Source: an uncultured Pelagibacteraceae bacterium (GTDB lineage Bacteria > Pseudomonadota > Alphaproteobacteria > Pelagibacterales > Pelagibacteraceae). Taken from it: a stretch of DNA of 47,242 bases. Position 1 is the first letter of the stretch; each line of letters opens with the position of its first letter. Where the stretch lies: positions 1 through 47,242 of the forward strand of contig CACJYF010000006.1 of NCBI GenBank assembly GCA_902597575.1. Direction: 5' to 3'. Positions 1 to 10,867 of this stretch are shown here, piece by piece. The notes below the pieces were generated by a model that ran no database searches, was not told the DNA's origin, and saw only the letters and a list, made by a program, of their open reading frames with translations. The position numbers and the translations under genes were made by a program.

Positions 1-1088
1 ATGGAGAAGTAGTAGAAAAAGCTGATCCACATATAGGATTATTGCATCGAGGAACTGAAAAACTTATAGAAAATAAAACTTATATGCAAGCCGTGCCTTA
101 TTTTGATCGTCTTGATTATGTTGCTCCAATGAATCAAGAACATGCTTTTGCTCTAGCAATTGAAAAGATTTTAGGAATTGATGTGCCTATAAGAGCCCAA
201 TTTATAAGAGTAATGTTTTGTGAGATTGGTAGAATTTTAAGTCATATTTTAAATGTTACAACTCAGGCGTTGGATGTTGGTGCTTTAACTCCATCCCTAT
301 GGGGATTTGAAGAAAGAGAAACTTTAATGACATTTTATGAACGAGCCTCTGGATCTAGGTTACATGCAAATTATTTTAGAGCTGGCGGTGTTCATCAGGA
401 TTTACCAGTAGGATTAGAAAAAGATATTCTAAAATTTTGTGAAACATTTCCAAAAGTAATAAATGATTTAGAAAACCTTTTAACTGATAATCGAATATTT
501 AAACAGAGAAATGTAGATATTGGGATTGTAACTAAAGAGGATGCGCTTGATTATTCCTTCAGTGGTGTGATGATAAGGGGCTCTGGTGTACCTTGGGATT
601 TGAGAAAGTCACAACCTTATGATTGTTATGATCAATTAGAATTTAAGATACCTGTTGGTAAAAATGGAGATTGTTACGATAGATACTTATGCAGAATAGA
701 GGAAATGAAAGAGAGTGTTTTCATTATCAAACAATGTTTGGCTAAAATGGAAAAGGGTCCAATCAAAACTTTTGATGGCAAAATATCGCCTCCATCAAAA
801 AAAGAGATTAAGCAGTCAATGGAAGCTTTAATACATCACTTTAAGTTATTCACAGAGGGATATAGAGTTCCAAAGGATGAGATTTATACAGCTGTAGAGG
901 CTCCAAAGGGAGAATTTGGTGTATATTTAATTTCTGATGGATCAAGCAAACCATACAAATGTAAAATTAGAGCTCCAGGATTTTCACATCTTCAATCGAT
1001 GGATTATTTAATAAAAGGTCATATGTTGGCAGATGTACCAGCCGTTCTTGGATCTTTAGATATAGTTTTTGGCGAGGTGGATAGATGA
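1..1088 (+). CDS. nuoD: NADH-quinone oxidoreductase subunit D (5' partial)
   Basis: This is the 49-kDa-type subunit of complex I, a peripheral-arm protein that helps form the quinone-reduction site. The reading frame is open from base 3, so the gene starts before the window; 361 residues are visible against roughly 390-400 for the family, so only a short N-terminal piece is missing. The first visible residues, [20 protein letters not shown], are the family signature around LHRGxEK. The C-terminal end keeps the family form ([13 protein letters not shown], then a final VFGEVDR). The TTG at 42 is an internal Leu codon, not a start. The TGA stop overlaps the nuoE ATG (ATGA). Identification is secure. 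Confidence 0.97.
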   Translation, partial: GEVVEKADPHIGLLHRGTEKLIENKTYMQAVPYFDRLDYVAPMNQEHAFALAIEKILGIDVPIRAQFIRVMFCEIGRILSHILNVTTQALDVGALTPSLWGFEERETLMTFYERASGSRLHANYFRAGGVHQDLPVGLEKDILKFCETFPKVINDLENLLTDNRIFKQRNVDIGIVTKEDALDYSFSGVMIRGSGVPWDLRKSQPYDCYDQLEFKIPVGKNGDCYDRYLCRIEEMKESVFIIKQCLAKMEKGPIKTFDGKISPPSKKEIKQSMEALIHHFKLFTEGYRVPKDEIYTAVEAPKGEFGVYLISDGSSKPYKCKIRAPGFSHLQSMDYLIKGHMLADVPAVLGSLDIVFGEVDR

Positions 1089-1693
1089 GTTTAAAAAGAC
1101 CTGCAAAAGAACAACCTGAAAACTTTGTGTTTAGTTCTTCTTCTTTAGATATGGCAAATAAAATTATTGCTAAATATCCAAAAGGCAAACAACAAAGTGC
1201 TGTAATGGCTTTACTTTACATCGCGCAAAGACAAAATAATAATTGGATACCCCTTGCTGCTATGAAATATATAGCGAAAATTTTAGATATGCCCTACATA
1301 AAAGTGTATGAGGTTGCAACATTTTACAGCATGTATAATTTATCACCAGTCGGTAAATATTTCATTCAAGTATGCACAACAACACCTTGTATGATAAGGG
1401 GAGCAAATAAATTAGTAGAGGCATGTAAAGAAAAGATATCTGAAAATGAGTCTGAGCTTTCACCAGATAAAAGCTGTTCTTGGATGGAAGTTGAATGTTT
1501 AGGTGCTTGTGTTAATGCACCAATGATGCAAATTAACGATGAGTATTATGAAGATTTGAATAAAGAAAAAACACTTGAGATTTTAGATAAGATTTTAAAA
1601 GGTGATACTCCCAAAGCTGCATCATATAGAGGAAGAGTAAACAATGAGCCAGAGAATAATAGAAAAACACTAATTGAATTTAAAAATGCTTAA
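1085..1693 (+). CDS. nuoE: NADH-quinone oxidoreductase subunit E
   Basis: This is the 24-kDa-type subunit of the NADH dehydrogenase module of complex I, carrying the N1a [2Fe-2S] cluster in a thioredoxin-like fold. The four expected ligands are visible: C97 and C102 (CTTTPC), then C138 and C142 (CLGAC). The helical N-terminal part contains the family segment ending in [12 protein letters not shown]. The length of 202 residues is normal for alphaproteobacteria. Its ATG shares the ATGA overlap with the nuoD stop, and its own end overlaps the first codons of nuoF, so the three are probably translationally coupled. Confidence 0.97.
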   Translation: MSLKRPAKEQPENFVFSSSSLDMANKIIAKYPKGKQQSAVMALLYIAQRQNNNWIPLAAMKYIAKILDMPYIKVYEVATFYSMYNLSPVGKYFIQVCTTTPCMIRGANKLVEACKEKISENESELSPDKSCSWMEVECLGACVNAPMMQINDEYYEDLNKEKTLEILDKILKGDTPKAASYRGRVNNEPENNRKTLIEFKNA

Positions 1694-3014
1694 GGATAAA
1701 GATAGAATTTTTCAAAACTTATATAACGATTTGGGCTCTGATATAGTTTCAGCTCAAAAAAGAGGTGACTGGGTTAATACTAAAGAAATTATAAACAAAG
1801 GAAGAGATTGGATCATTAATGAGGTTAAAGAGTCTCAGCTTAGAGGAAGAGGTGGTGCAGGATTTCCAACAGGTTTAAAATGGTCTTTTGCACCTAAAGA
1901 AGTTGGATCACGACCACATTATTTAGTGATTAATGCTGATGAATCAGAACCAGGTACTTGTAAGGATAGAGATATTTTAAGATTTGAGCCTCATAAATTA
2001 ATTGAAGGTTGTTTGATTGCATCCTATGCAGTTCAAGCACATGTTTGTTATATTTATATTAGAGGTGAATATTTCGTTGATGGACAAAAACTTCAAGCAG
2101 CTATTGATGAGGCATACGAAAAGAAATTAATCGGAAAAGATGCTTCTCGAACTGGATGGGATCTTGATATCTATATTCATTATGGTGCTGGAGCATATAT
2201 TTGTGGTGAAGAAACTGCATTACTAGAAAGTATTGAAGGAAATAAAGGTCAACCAAGATTGAAGCCACCTTTCCCAGCATTGATAGGACTTTATGGTTGC
2301 CCCACAATAATCAATAATGTTGAAACTATAGCTGTAGTTCCCACTATACTTAGAAGAGGTGGAAAATGGTTTGCATCGTTAGGAAGAGAAAAAAATACAG
2401 GTACAAAAATTTTCTGTATTTCTGGAAATGTTAATTCTCCATGTAATGTTGAAGAAGAAATGAATATTCCTCTAAAAGAATTAATTGAAGTACACGCCGG
2501 AGGTGTAGTTGGTGGTTGGGATAATTTACAGGCAGTGATACCAGGTGGATCATCAATGCCACTTATACCAAAAGAAAAATGTGAAACTTTAACGATGGAT
2601 TTTGACTCATTAGTAGCTGAGAAAAGTGGATTAGGGACCGCGGGTGTGGTCGTTATTAATAAAGATCAAGATATTATTAAATGTATGGCCAGAATAGCTA
2701 GATTTTATAAACATGAGAGCTGTGGCCAGTGTACGCCATGTAGAGAAGGATCTGGCTGGATGTGGAGAATGCTAGAGAGAATGGCAAAGGGAGAGGCATC
2801 AAAAGATGAGATAGAAATGTTAGGAGACGTTACAAAACAAATAGAGGGACACACTATATGTGCTTTTGGTGAAGGTTCTTCATGGCCAGTTCAAGGGTTA
2901 CTAAGACACTTTAAAGATGAAATTAAGAAGAGAAATAAATTTGACCCAATTGTTAAAGAAAATAAAAATATTCCTTATTTGGTCGACCAACATTTACTGG
3001 ATAAAAATGCTTAA
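1686..3014 (+). CDS. nuoF: NADH-quinone oxidoreductase subunit F
   Basis: This is the 51-kDa-type subunit that binds NADH and FMN and carries the N3 [4Fe-4S] cluster; it is the electron entry point of complex I. Visible features are the glycine-rich [14 protein letters not shown] segment near residues 53-66, the [16 protein letters not shown] segment, and cluster ligands C346, C349, C352 (SCGQCTPC) and C392. I chose the ATG at 1686, giving 442 residues beginning MLKDKDRIF, a typical start for the family; the frame extends upstream to a TTG at 1674, deeper in nuoE, but that adds nothing conserved. Both ends overlap neighbouring genes by a few bases. Confidence 0.97.
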   Translation: MLKDKDRIFQNLYNDLGSDIVSAQKRGDWVNTKEIINKGRDWIINEVKESQLRGRGGAGFPTGLKWSFAPKEVGSRPHYLVINADESEPGTCKDRDILRFEPHKLIEGCLIASYAVQAHVCYIYIRGEYFVDGQKLQAAIDEAYEKKLIGKDASRTGWDLDIYIHYGAGAYICGEETALLESIEGNKGQPRLKPPFPALIGLYGCPTIINNVETIAVVPTILRRGGKWFASLGREKNTGTKIFCISGNVNSPCNVEEEMNIPLKELIEVHAGGVVGGWDNLQAVIPGGSSMPLIPKEKCETLTMDFDSLVAEKSGLGTAGVVVINKDQDIIKCMARIARFYKHESCGQCTPCREGSGWMWRMLERMAKGEASKDEIEMLGDVTKQIEGHTICAFGEGSSWPVQGLLRHFKDEIKKRNKFDPIVKENKNIPYLVDQHLLDKNA

Positions 3015-5040
3015 ATTAAAAGTAAACGATATAGAAGTTGAGGTTGAGGAGGGTTTAACGGTTCTACAGGCTTGCGAAAAAGCAGGGGCCGAAATTCCTA
3101 GATTTTGCTATCACGAAAAATTATCAATAGCAGGAAATTGTAGAATGTGTTTAGTTGAAATGGAAAAATCTCCTAAACCAGTAGCCTCATGTGCAATGCC
3201 AGCGGCTGATGGAATGGTGATAAGAACAAATACACCAAAAATAGAAAAATCCAGAAAAGGTGTAATGGAATTCTTATTAGCAAATCACCCATTAGATTGT
3301 CCTGTTTGTGACCAAGGTGGAGAATGTGACCTTCAAGATCAATCAATGTTCTATGGGATTGATAAGTCAAGATTTAAAGAGAACAAAAGAGCAGTTCCAG
3401 ATAAGAATATGGGTCCATTAATAAAGACACAAATGACAAGATGTATCCATTGCACGAGATGTGTGAGATTTGCAACAGAGATAGCAGGTGTTCCAGAATT
3501 AGGTGCTATTGGAAGAGGGGAAGATATGCAGATAACTACATATTTGGAACAGTCTGTTCAATCAGAGTTATCAGGAAATGTTATAGATCTTTGTCCAGTC
3601 GGGGCTCTCACTTCAAAACCTTATGTTTTTGAAGCAAGACCATGGGAACTAAAAAAAACTGAAACCATAGATGTGATGGATGCAGTTGGATCTAATATAA
3701 GAGTTGATACATATGATTGGGAAGTTAAAAGAGTATTACCAATAATAAATGAGGACATAAATGAGGAATGGATTTCAGATAAAACAAGATACGCATGTGA
3801 TGGACTATTAAATCAAAGAATAGATACTCCATATATAAAATATAATAATAAGTTTGAAAAAGCTTCTTGGGATGAAGTTTACAAAATAATTAAATCAAAA
3901 ATTGAAAATACTGATAGTAAAAAGATATGTGGTTTTGTTGGAGATCTTTCAAATATGGAGGCAAGTTTTATTTTTAAAGAATTTTTGGAAAGAACAATAA
4001 ATACAAAAAATTACGAGTCTAGATCTATAAAAACTTTTATCGATAGTTCAATTAGAGAAAATTACATATTTAACTCAAAAATTAACGGAATTGAGGAGTC
4101 GGATTTAATCTTAATGATTGGAACCAACCCAAGATATGAAGCAACAATGATAAATGCAAGAATTAGAAAAGCATTTTTGAATAATAATACAAAGATTATA
4201 TCCCTGAATAATGTTGGAGATCTTACTTATCCATATGAAAGTTTAGATGGAAATACGCAAACAATAAAGAATATTTTTGAGAACAAAAACGAATTGTCAA
4301 AAAGGATAATTAATTCAAAAAGACCTTTAATTATAATTGGTGAGTCTTTTTTAAGAATTAGATCTGCCGAATACTTATTTAGTTCACTTAAAGATTTTCT
4401 AAAAAAGAACGATAAAATTTCAAGTGAATGGAATCCACTTAATGTATTATCAGTAGATGCAGGAACAGTTGGCAATTTGGATTTAGATATAATTGATAAA
4501 AATAATGAATTACTTGATGAAGTGAAAGAAAACAAATTTGAAATCATTTATCTGCTTGGACAGGACAATCTAGATTTTAAGAAGAAAGATGAATTTATTA
4601 TTTATCAAGGTAGTCATGGTGACAGAGGTGCAGAGATTGCAGATATTATTTTACCTGGTGCTGCCTACACGGAGCAATCAGGACATTATACAAACTTAGA
4701 GGGAAAAATTCAAAAAGCTTACAAAGCATCATATCCACCCGGTGATGCAAAGGAGGATTGGCAGATAATCAATGATCTCGCAGAGGCAATGAATAATAGA
4801 AAGCTTTTTAATGATAAAGAGGAGCTTGAAAGCAGTATGTTTAATTATTTAAAAATAAAACAGGAGCAAAAAAATTCTGATTTTATTGAAAAGATTGAAC
4901 AAAAAACTTTTGAAAATGAAAAAATAAAAGTTGAATTTAAAGATTACTATTTTTCTAATGTAGTTGCCCGTGCATCAAAAACAATGTTTGAATGTAATAA
5001 TTCAAAGTTAGTTTTAAAAAAAACAGGGACAGAGGGATAA
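3007..5040 (+). CDS. nuoG: NADH-quinone oxidoreductase subunit G
   Basis: This is the 75-kDa-type subunit, which passes electrons from NuoE/F towards the quinone. The N-terminal ferredoxin domain has [2Fe-2S] ligands C34, C45, C48 and C62. It is followed by the His-containing set H94, C98, C101, C107 and a [4Fe-4S] set C146, C149, C152, C196. The rest is a degenerate molybdopterin-oxidoreductase-like domain without evident cofactor role, as is usual. I chose the ATG at 3007 (677 residues, [16 protein letters not shown]); the frame is open for 30 more codons upstream, but these lie inside nuoF and are not family-like. The gene overlaps nuoF by 8 bases. Confidence 0.97.
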   Translation: MLKLKVNDIEVEVEEGLTVLQACEKAGAEIPRFCYHEKLSIAGNCRMCLVEMEKSPKPVASCAMPAADGMVIRTNTPKIEKSRKGVMEFLLANHPLDCPVCDQGGECDLQDQSMFYGIDKSRFKENKRAVPDKNMGPLIKTQMTRCIHCTRCVRFATEIAGVPELGAIGRGEDMQITTYLEQSVQSELSGNVIDLCPVGALTSKPYVFEARPWELKKTETIDVMDAVGSNIRVDTYDWEVKRVLPIINEDINEEWISDKTRYACDGLLNQRIDTPYIKYNNKFEKASWDEVYKIIKSKIENTDSKKICGFVGDLSNMEASFIFKEFLERTINTKNYESRSIKTFIDSSIRENYIFNSKINGIEESDLILMIGTNPRYEATMINARIRKAFLNNNTKIISLNNVGDLTYPYESLDGNTQTIKNIFENKNELSKRIINSKRPLIIIGESFLRIRSAEYLFSSLKDFLKKNDKISSEWNPLNVLSVDAGTVGNLDLDIIDKNNELLDEVKENKFEIIYLLGQDNLDFKKKDEFIIYQGSHGDRGAEIADIILPGAAYTEQSGHYTNLEGKIQKAYKASYPPGDAKEDWQIINDLAEAMNNRKLFNDKEELESSMFNYLKIKQEQKNSDFIEKIEQKTFENEKIKVEFKDYYFSNVVARASKTMFECNNSKLVLKKTGTEG

Positions 5041-5043
5041 TAA

Positions 5044-6042
5044 ATGGAATATTTAGATTTAATTTTTCAGGAAACATATAAGATTTTATTTTTACTGGTG
5101 CCAGTTTTAGTATCTGTCGCGATGATTGTTTGGTTAGATAGAAGGGTTTGGGCTTTTGTTCAAAAAAGACAAGGTCCAAATGTAGTAGGTCCATTTGGCT
5201 TACTACAATCTCTGGCTGATGCGCTTAAATATATTTTTAAAGAAATAATTATACCTGCTAGCTCAAATAAAATAATTTTCATTTTAGCACCAATTATTAC
5301 AATGACACTTGCTTTAATAGCTTGGGCTGTAATTCCTTTTGGTTTTGATCAAGTTCTAGCTGATATTAATGTCGGAATTTTGTATATATTTGCTGTTTCG
5401 TCATTAGGTGTCTATGGAATAATAATGGGTGGATGGGCATCAAATTCTAAATACCCATTTCTAGGTTCAATAAGATCAGCGGCACAAATGGTTTCTTACG
5501 AGGTATCAATAGGTATAATAATTATAAATGTCTTATTGTGTGTAGGCTCATTAAACTTAAGTGACATAGTACTTGCTCAAAAAGACATGTGGTTTGTTAT
5601 TCCATTGTTTCCAATGTTTGTAATTTTTTTTATATCAGCATTAGCTGAAACAAATAGACCACCTTTTGATTTACCTGAAGCAGAGGCCGAATTAGTTGCG
5701 GGTTATCAAACAGAATATTCTGGGATGATGTATGCAATGTTTTGGTTAGGAGAGTATGCAAACATTCTTTTAATGTGCGCTTTAGGATCAATCTTATTTT
5801 TAGGAGGGTGGTTATCTCCAATAGAGCTTTATCCATTTAACTTAATTCCAGGAGCTCTTTGGCTAATTTTTAAGATATTATTTTTATTTATACTTTTTGC
5901 GTTGGTAAAAGCTATTGTACCAAGATATAGATATGATCAGCTCATGAGACTAGGTTGGAAAATATTTTTACCATTATCTTTAACTTACGTTGTTCTAACT
6001 GCTAGTTATCTTTTTTATTTTAACCTTTTACCTACTAATTAA
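5044..6042 (+). CDS. nuoH: NADH-quinone oxidoreductase subunit H
   Basis: This inner-membrane subunit lies at the junction of the membrane and peripheral arms and lines the quinone channel. It is a 332-residue, mostly hydrophobic protein with about eight predicted membrane segments. Conserved features are RQGPN at 42-46 and the acidic cytoplasmic loop [20 protein letters not shown] from 201, running into YQTEYSG. It begins three bases after nuoG, and its stop is immediately followed by the nuoI ATG. Identification is secure from these motifs and the gene order. Confidence 0.97.
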   Translation: MEYLDLIFQETYKILFLLVPVLVSVAMIVWLDRRVWAFVQKRQGPNVVGPFGLLQSLADALKYIFKEIIIPASSNKIIFILAPIITMTLALIAWAVIPFGFDQVLADINVGILYIFAVSSLGVYGIIMGGWASNSKYPFLGSIRSAAQMVSYEVSIGIIIINVLLCVGSLNLSDIVLAQKDMWFVIPLFPMFVIFFISALAETNRPPFDLPEAEAELVAGYQTEYSGMMYAMFWLGEYANILLMCALGSILFLGGWLSPIELYPFNLIPGALWLIFKILFLFILFALVKAIVPRYRYDQLMRLGWKIFLPLSLTYVVLTASYLFYFNLLPTN

Positions 6043-6528
6043 ATGAAAATTTCTAGATTTTTAAAAACGATATTTATGACAGATTTTATTGGAGGGCTTT
6101 TTATTGCGACAAAAGAATTATTTAAATCAAAAAAAACAATAAATTATCCATTTGAAAAAGGCAAAATAAGTCCAAGGTTTAGAGGTGAACATGCTTTAAG
6201 AAGATATCCTAATGGAGAAGAAAGATGTATTGCATGTAAATTATGTGAAGCTGTTTGCCCTGCTCAAGCTATTACTATTGAGTCTTCTCAAAGAGAAGAT
6301 GGAAGCAGAAAAACGACTCGTTATGACATCGATATGATGAAATGTATTTATTGTGGTTTATGTGAAGAGTCTTGTCCTGTAGATGCAATAGTTCAAGGAC
6401 CAAATTTTGAATTTTCTACAGAAACTCGTGAAGAGCTTTATTATACTAAAGAAAAACTTCTTGATAATGGAGATAGATGGGAGAATATTTTGGCAGCTAA
6501 TATTAAGTCAGATAATCCTTACAGATAA
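6043..6528 (+). CDS. nuoI: NADH-quinone oxidoreductase subunit I
   Basis: This is the 23-kDa-type, 8Fe-ferredoxin-like subunit that relays electrons through clusters N6a and N6b. The two CxxCxxCxxxCP motifs are complete: C62, C65, C68, C72 ([12 protein letters not shown]) and C101, C104, C107, C111 ([12 protein letters not shown]). The length of 161 residues is normal. The N-terminal amphipathic part and the [11 protein letters not shown] segment are typical. The start abuts the nuoH stop with no spacer and no clear Shine-Dalgarno sequence, so translation probably continues by coupling. Confidence 0.97.
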   Translation: MKISRFLKTIFMTDFIGGLFIATKELFKSKKTINYPFEKGKISPRFRGEHALRRYPNGEERCIACKLCEAVCPAQAITIESSQREDGSRKTTRYDIDMMKCIYCGLCEESCPVDAIVQGPNFEFSTETREELYYTKEKLLDNGDRWENILAANIKSDNPYR

Positions 6529-6531
6529 TTT

Positions 6532-7164
6532 ATGATTGCGCATGCAATATTTTTTTACGTATTCTCTATAATTGCAGTGGTCTCAGCGGTCATGGTTACT
6601 GTATCAAAAAATACTGTCCATTCTGTTTTTTTTTTAATTTTAGATTTTATAAGTATATCCTGTCTTTTTATCATGATTGGCGCTGAATTTTTAGGAATGA
6701 TAATGCTAATTGTTTATGTGGGGGCTGTGGCAGTATTGTTTTTATTTGTTGTAATGATGCTAAATGTTGCTCAACAAAAAAATCAATGGTTTATATCTAT
6801 AGAGAACTCCAATCACATACCAATTGGATTATTAATAAGTGTTATAATCTTTTTTGAACTTATAATTGTTATAGGTGGATGGAAATACAAACCCGACTTA
6901 TTTGACCAAGGTAATCTATCAATAGTAAACGATGTTAGTAATACTCATTCATTAGGAATGGTTTTATATACAGACTATATTCACATCTTTCAAATTAGTG
7001 GAATGATACTTCTAATAGCAATGATAGGAGCTATTGTTCTTACTTTTAGACAAAGAGAGGGCGTTAAAAAACAAAGTTATTTGAAACAAATTTCTAGAGA
7101 AAGAGCTGAAGGTGTAGAGGTTGTAGAGGTTGCTTCTAATAGAGGAGTTAAAATAGATGATTGA
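6532..7164 (+). CDS. nuoJ: NADH-quinone oxidoreductase subunit J
   Basis: This is a membrane-arm subunit (ND6-like) with about five membrane segments in its first 175 residues and a charged C-terminal tail of about 40 residues. The segment [22 protein letters not shown] is the conserved third helix, which contains the pi-bulge region in known structures. The length of 210 residues fits alphaproteobacterial NuoJ. A run of ten T lies at 6626-6635 within the second membrane segment (see findings). The last codons overlap nuoK by 8 bases. Confidence 0.95.
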   Translation: MIAHAIFFYVFSIIAVVSAVMVTVSKNTVHSVFFLILDFISISCLFIMIGAEFLGMIMLIVYVGAVAVLFLFVVMMLNVAQQKNQWFISIENSNHIPIGLLISVIIFFELIIVIGGWKYKPDLFDQGNLSIVNDVSNTHSLGMVLYTDYIHIFQISGMILLIAMIGAIVLTFRQREGVKKQSYLKQISRERAEGVEVVEVASNRGVKIDD

Positions 7165-7468
7165 AATAGGCTTAGGACATTACTTAACATTGGGTGCAGT
7201 TATTTTTAGTATTGGAATAATTGGAATTTTTTTAAATAGAAAAAATATTATTGTAATACTTATGAGTATAGAACTCATATTATTAGCTGTTAATATAAAC
7301 CTAGTTTCGTTCTCAATGTATTTGGGTGATTTGACTGGACAAGTATTTACTTTATTTATATTAACTGTTGCTGCTGCTGAAGCAGCAATTGGCCTTGCAA
7401 TCATAGTTGTTTATTACAGAAACTCAGGAACAATTCGTGTTGAGGAAATAGATAAATTAAAAGGGTAA
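7157..7468 (+). CDS. nuoK: NADH-quinone oxidoreductase subunit K
   Basis: This is a small membrane-arm subunit (ND4L-like) of 103 residues with three membrane helices, part of the proton path next to NuoJ and NuoN. The two buried glutamates known to matter in E. coli (E36, E72) correspond to E39 in [11 protein letters not shown] and E75 in [13 protein letters not shown]. The start at 7157 lies within the end of nuoJ. The next gene, nuoL, follows after one base. Confidence 0.96.
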   Translation: MIEIGLGHYLTLGAVIFSIGIIGIFLNRKNIIVILMSIELILLAVNINLVSFSMYLGDLTGQVFTLFILTVAAAEAAIGLAIIVVYYRNSGTIRVEEIDKLKG

Positions 7469-7469
7469 A

Positions 7470-9383
7470 ATGGAAATTTCAATAATAGCTTTACCTTTGA
7501 TAGCCTCAATAATATCTGGATTTTTTGGAAAATTTATCGGTGATCGAAATTCTGAAATAATTACAAGTTTATTGGTATCGATATCGGCTATTTTATCAGC
7601 TCTAGTTTTATACGAGGTAATAGTCAATCAATATCAAGATAACATCACAATAGCTACATGGATAAGCTCAGGATCATTAAATGTTAATTGGTCTATGAAG
7701 ATTGATGCGTTATCAGCTGTAATGTTGGTTGTAGTAACATCTGTTTCTGCACTTGTTCATATTTATTCAATTGGTTATATGTCTCATGATCCTCATAAGC
7801 CAAGGTTCATGGCTTATTTATCATTATTTACTTTTGCGATGTTAATGTTGGTAACTTCAGATAATTTCATTCAATTATTTTTTGGTTGGGAGGGAGTTGG
7901 TCTATGTTCGTATTTCTTAATAGGTTTTTGGTTTAAAAAAGAGTCTGCAAATAAAGCAGCAATTAAGGCATTTGTTGTTAATAGAGTTGGAGATTTTGGA
8001 TTTGCTCTAGGTATTTTTTTAATATTTTATTTATTTGGAACAGTAAATTATTCTGAGGTTTTCCAGCAAATTCCAAACATTACAGAAAAAAATCTAGTTT
8101 TTTTAGGTATCGAAATTAATGCGATAGATTTGATTTGCTTACTTTTGTTTATCGGCGCCATGGGTAAATCAGCTCAAATTCTACTTCATACTTGGTTGCC
8201 AGATGCTATGGAAGGTCCAACACCTGTGTCCGCTTTAATTCATGCAGCAACTATGGTTACAGCAGGTGTTTTCCTTGTTGTTAGATGTTCACCAATTTAC
8301 GAATATTCTGAATTTGTATTAAATATTATTACTGTAATTGGTATGAGCACAGCTTTTTTTGCTGCAACTGTTGCTTTGGTTCAAAATGATATAAAAAAGA
8401 TAATAGCTTATTCAACATGTAGTCAATTAGGTTATATGTTCTTTGCTACAGGAGTTGGTGCTTATAACGTAGCAATGTTTCATTTATTCACTCATGCTTT
8501 CTTTAAAGCTTTACTATTTTTGGGATCTGGTTCGGTCATTCATGCATTCAAAGATGAACAAGATATAAATAAAATGGGGGGAGTATGGAAAAAATTACCT
8601 TACACTTACTCACTTATGATTATAGGAACTTTAGCATTAACCGGTTTTCCCTTGTTATCAGGTTTTTATTCTAAGGATGCGATAATTGAATTTGCGTACT
8701 TAAGAGGTAATACGACAGGTTATTATGCTGCTGTAATTGGGATCTTTACAGCATTTTTAACATCCATTTATTCTTGGAGATTAATATTCAAAACTTTTCA
8801 CGGCGATTATAATAATAAAGAGATAAAAATTGAGGATACTCATGAGTCTCCTATAGTTATGTTGATACCTCTAGTCCTACTTTCTTTGGGTGCAATATTT
8901 GCTGGATTTATTTTTAAAGATTTGTTTATTGGTAATTATGGTTTGAACAATTTTTGGAAAGACTCAATATTTTTTTTAAAACCGTTAAGCAATGAACATC
9001 CTCCATTATGGTTTTTGTTATTAACTCCAATACTAGTAATTTTATCTATACCAACGGCATATTATTTATTTGTTAAAAATAAAAATTTACCAGAACAAAT
9101 TGTAAAAATTAACAAACCTTTATACCAATTTTTATTAAACAAGTGGTATTTTGATGAGTTATATGATGCACTATTTGTGAAACCATCAAAAAAATTTGGA
9201 TTATTTTTGTGGAAGTTTTTTGATTTAAAGATAATCGATGGTTTTGGGCCCGATGGTATCTCTGCTATTATCAAAAGATTTTCGGTTAAAGCAAACAAAT
9301 TTCAAAGTGGATTTATTTATCAATATGCTTTTGTTATGCTTCTTGGATTTTCTGCTTTATTAACCTTTCTAATTGTGAAATAA
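7470..9383 (+). CDS. nuoL: NADH-quinone oxidoreductase subunit L
   Basis: This is the distal antiporter-like proton-pumping subunit (ND5-like) of complex I, 637 residues with many membrane helices. Key charged residues are in place: E141 in FFGWEGVGLCSYFLIG and K233 in MGKSAQ, followed by HTWLPDAMEGPTPVSALIHAAT (from H240). The C-terminal part after about 520 contains the lateral-helix region and a last membrane helix near 615-635. The stop overlaps the nuoM ATG by one base (TAATG). Confidence 0.97.
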   Translation: MEISIIALPLIASIISGFFGKFIGDRNSEIITSLLVSISAILSALVLYEVIVNQYQDNITIATWISSGSLNVNWSMKIDALSAVMLVVVTSVSALVHIYSIGYMSHDPHKPRFMAYLSLFTFAMLMLVTSDNFIQLFFGWEGVGLCSYFLIGFWFKKESANKAAIKAFVVNRVGDFGFALGIFLIFYLFGTVNYSEVFQQIPNITEKNLVFLGIEINAIDLICLLLFIGAMGKSAQILLHTWLPDAMEGPTPVSALIHAATMVTAGVFLVVRCSPIYEYSEFVLNIITVIGMSTAFFAATVALVQNDIKKIIAYSTCSQLGYMFFATGVGAYNVAMFHLFTHAFFKALLFLGSGSVIHAFKDEQDINKMGGVWKKLPYTYSLMIIGTLALTGFPLLSGFYSKDAIIEFAYLRGNTTGYYAAVIGIFTAFLTSIYSWRLIFKTFHGDYNNKEIKIEDTHESPIVMLIPLVLLSLGAIFAGFIFKDLFIGNYGLNNFWKDSIFFLKPLSNEHPPLWFLLLTPILVILSIPTAYYLFVKNKNLPEQIVKINKPLYQFLLNKWYFDELYDALFVKPSKKFGLFLWKFFDLKIIDGFGPDGISAIIKRFSVKANKFQSGFIYQYAFVMLLGFSALLTFLIVK

Positions 9384-10867
9384 TGAACTTTCCTATTTTA
9401 TCTTCACTAATTTTATTACCAACAGTAGGAGCGTTTTTTTTATTTTTTACAAGAGGTAATAAGAAAAATAATTTTACTGTAAAATATGTTGCATTGTTCA
9501 CCTCTTTTGTAAATTTTCTTCTATCTATCTATTTATGGATACTTTTCGATCATACTACTTCAGAGTTTCAATTTGTAGAACAAAGAATTTGGATTAAGGA
9601 TTTTATAAATTATAAAGTGGGTGTTGATGGGATTTCAATTTTATTTATTTTACTGACAACATTTATTACCCCGCTTTGTATCTTGTCAGTTAATAATTCT
9701 ATCAAAGAAAGATTAAGTGAATTTTTAATAGCAGTATTAATTATGGAGTCTTTCATGATAGGAGTATTTTGTTCTTTAGATCTTGTAATTTTTTACTTAT
9801 TTTTTGAGGCTGGTCTGATACCGATGTTTTTAATTATTGGGATATGGGGAGGGGCTAGAAGAGTTTATTCTGCATTTAAATTTTTTCTTTACACTTTACT
9901 TGGGTCAGTATTAATGTTGGTTGCTATTATTACTATATATTGGTTGACCGGGACAACAGACGTAATTGAACTTTATAGTTTAGGTATCGAAACTAAATAT
10001 CAAAATTTGTTATGGCTTGCTTTTTTTAGCTCTTTTGCAGTCAAAACTCCAATGTGGCCAGTTCACACTTGGTTACCAGATGCTCATGTTGAAGCTCCAA
10101 CAGCAGGATCAGTTTTATTAGCTGCAATTTTATTAAAAATGGCAGGTTATGGATTTATAAGATTTTCTTTGGGATTATTTCCTGCTGCATCTGAAGTTTT
10201 TACTCCACTAATTTACACATTGAGCGTTATCGCAATTATTTTCACATCTTTTATCGCCTTAATGCAAGAGGATATGAAAAAACTCATTGCATATTCATCT
10301 GTTGCTCACATGGGATATGTTACTTTAGGTATTTTTACCATCCAACAACAGGGTATTGAGGGAAGTATAATTCAAATGATAAGTCATGGATTAGTTTCGG
10401 CCGCACTATTCTTGTGTGTTGGTGTTGTTTACGATCGGATGCATTCAAGACTTATTAATACTTATGGTGGAATTGTAAGTATCATTCCAAAGTATTCTGT
10501 CTTATTCATGTTATTTACTTTGGCAGCTTTAGGTCTTCCTGGCACTAGTGGGTTTGTAGGTGAATTTTTAATATTGATGGGAGCATTTAAAGATAATTTT
10601 TTAGTTGCTGTTATTGCTAGCATCGGAGTTATTATTGGCGCAGCTTACATGCTTTGGTTATACAAAAGAGTGATATTTGGAAAATTAATTAATAATGACT
10701 TAAAAAAAATGATAGATTTGAATAGATCGGAGTCAATTATATTAACTTCTTTGGCTATACCAACTTTGTTTTTTGGTTTTTATCCAGATCCTTTGATAAA
10801 TACAATAGAGGTATCTATTTCAGATTTGATAGAAACATACAACTTTAGATTAGCGAGCAAGATATAA
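9383..10867 (+). CDS. nuoM: NADH-quinone oxidoreductase subunit M
   Basis: This is the middle antiporter-like proton-pumping subunit (ND4-like), 494 residues. The proton-path residues are visible: E142 in YLFFEAGLIPMFLIIGIWGG and K221 in FAVKTPMWPVHTWLPDAHVEAPTAGSV (matching E144 and K234 of E. coli by motif). The helix arrangement and length fit the family. It is joined to nuoL and nuoN by one-base TAATG overlaps on both sides, which suggests stoichiometric coupled translation of the three pump subunits. Confidence 0.97.
   Translation: MNFPILSSLILLPTVGAFFLFFTRGNKKNNFTVKYVALFTSFVNFLLSIYLWILFDHTTSEFQFVEQRIWIKDFINYKVGVDGISILFILLTTFITPLCILSVNNSIKERLSEFLIAVLIMESFMIGVFCSLDLVIFYLFFEAGLIPMFLIIGIWGGARRVYSAFKFFLYTLLGSVLMLVAIITIYWLTGTTDVIELYSLGIETKYQNLLWLAFFSSFAVKTPMWPVHTWLPDAHVEAPTAGSVLLAAILLKMAGYGFIRFSLGLFPAASEVFTPLIYTLSVIAIIFTSFIALMQEDMKKLIAYSSVAHMGYVTLGIFTIQQQGIEGSIIQMISHGLVSAALFLCVGVVYDRMHSRLINTYGGIVSIIPKYSVLFMLFTLAALGLPGTSGFVGEFLILMGAFKDNFLVAVIASIGVIIGAAYMLWLYKRVIFGKLINNDLKKMIDLNRSESIILTSLAIPTLFFGFYPDPLINTIEVSISDLIETYNFRLASKI

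Noticed and set aside
1674..1685. Upstream TTG start for nuoF
   Set aside because: The ATG at 1686 gives the typical MLKDxDRIF start with less overlap with nuoE.
2917..3006. Thirty extra codons upstream of nuoG
   Set aside because: They lie inside nuoF and bear no resemblance to NuoG; the ATG at 3007 gives the correct family start.
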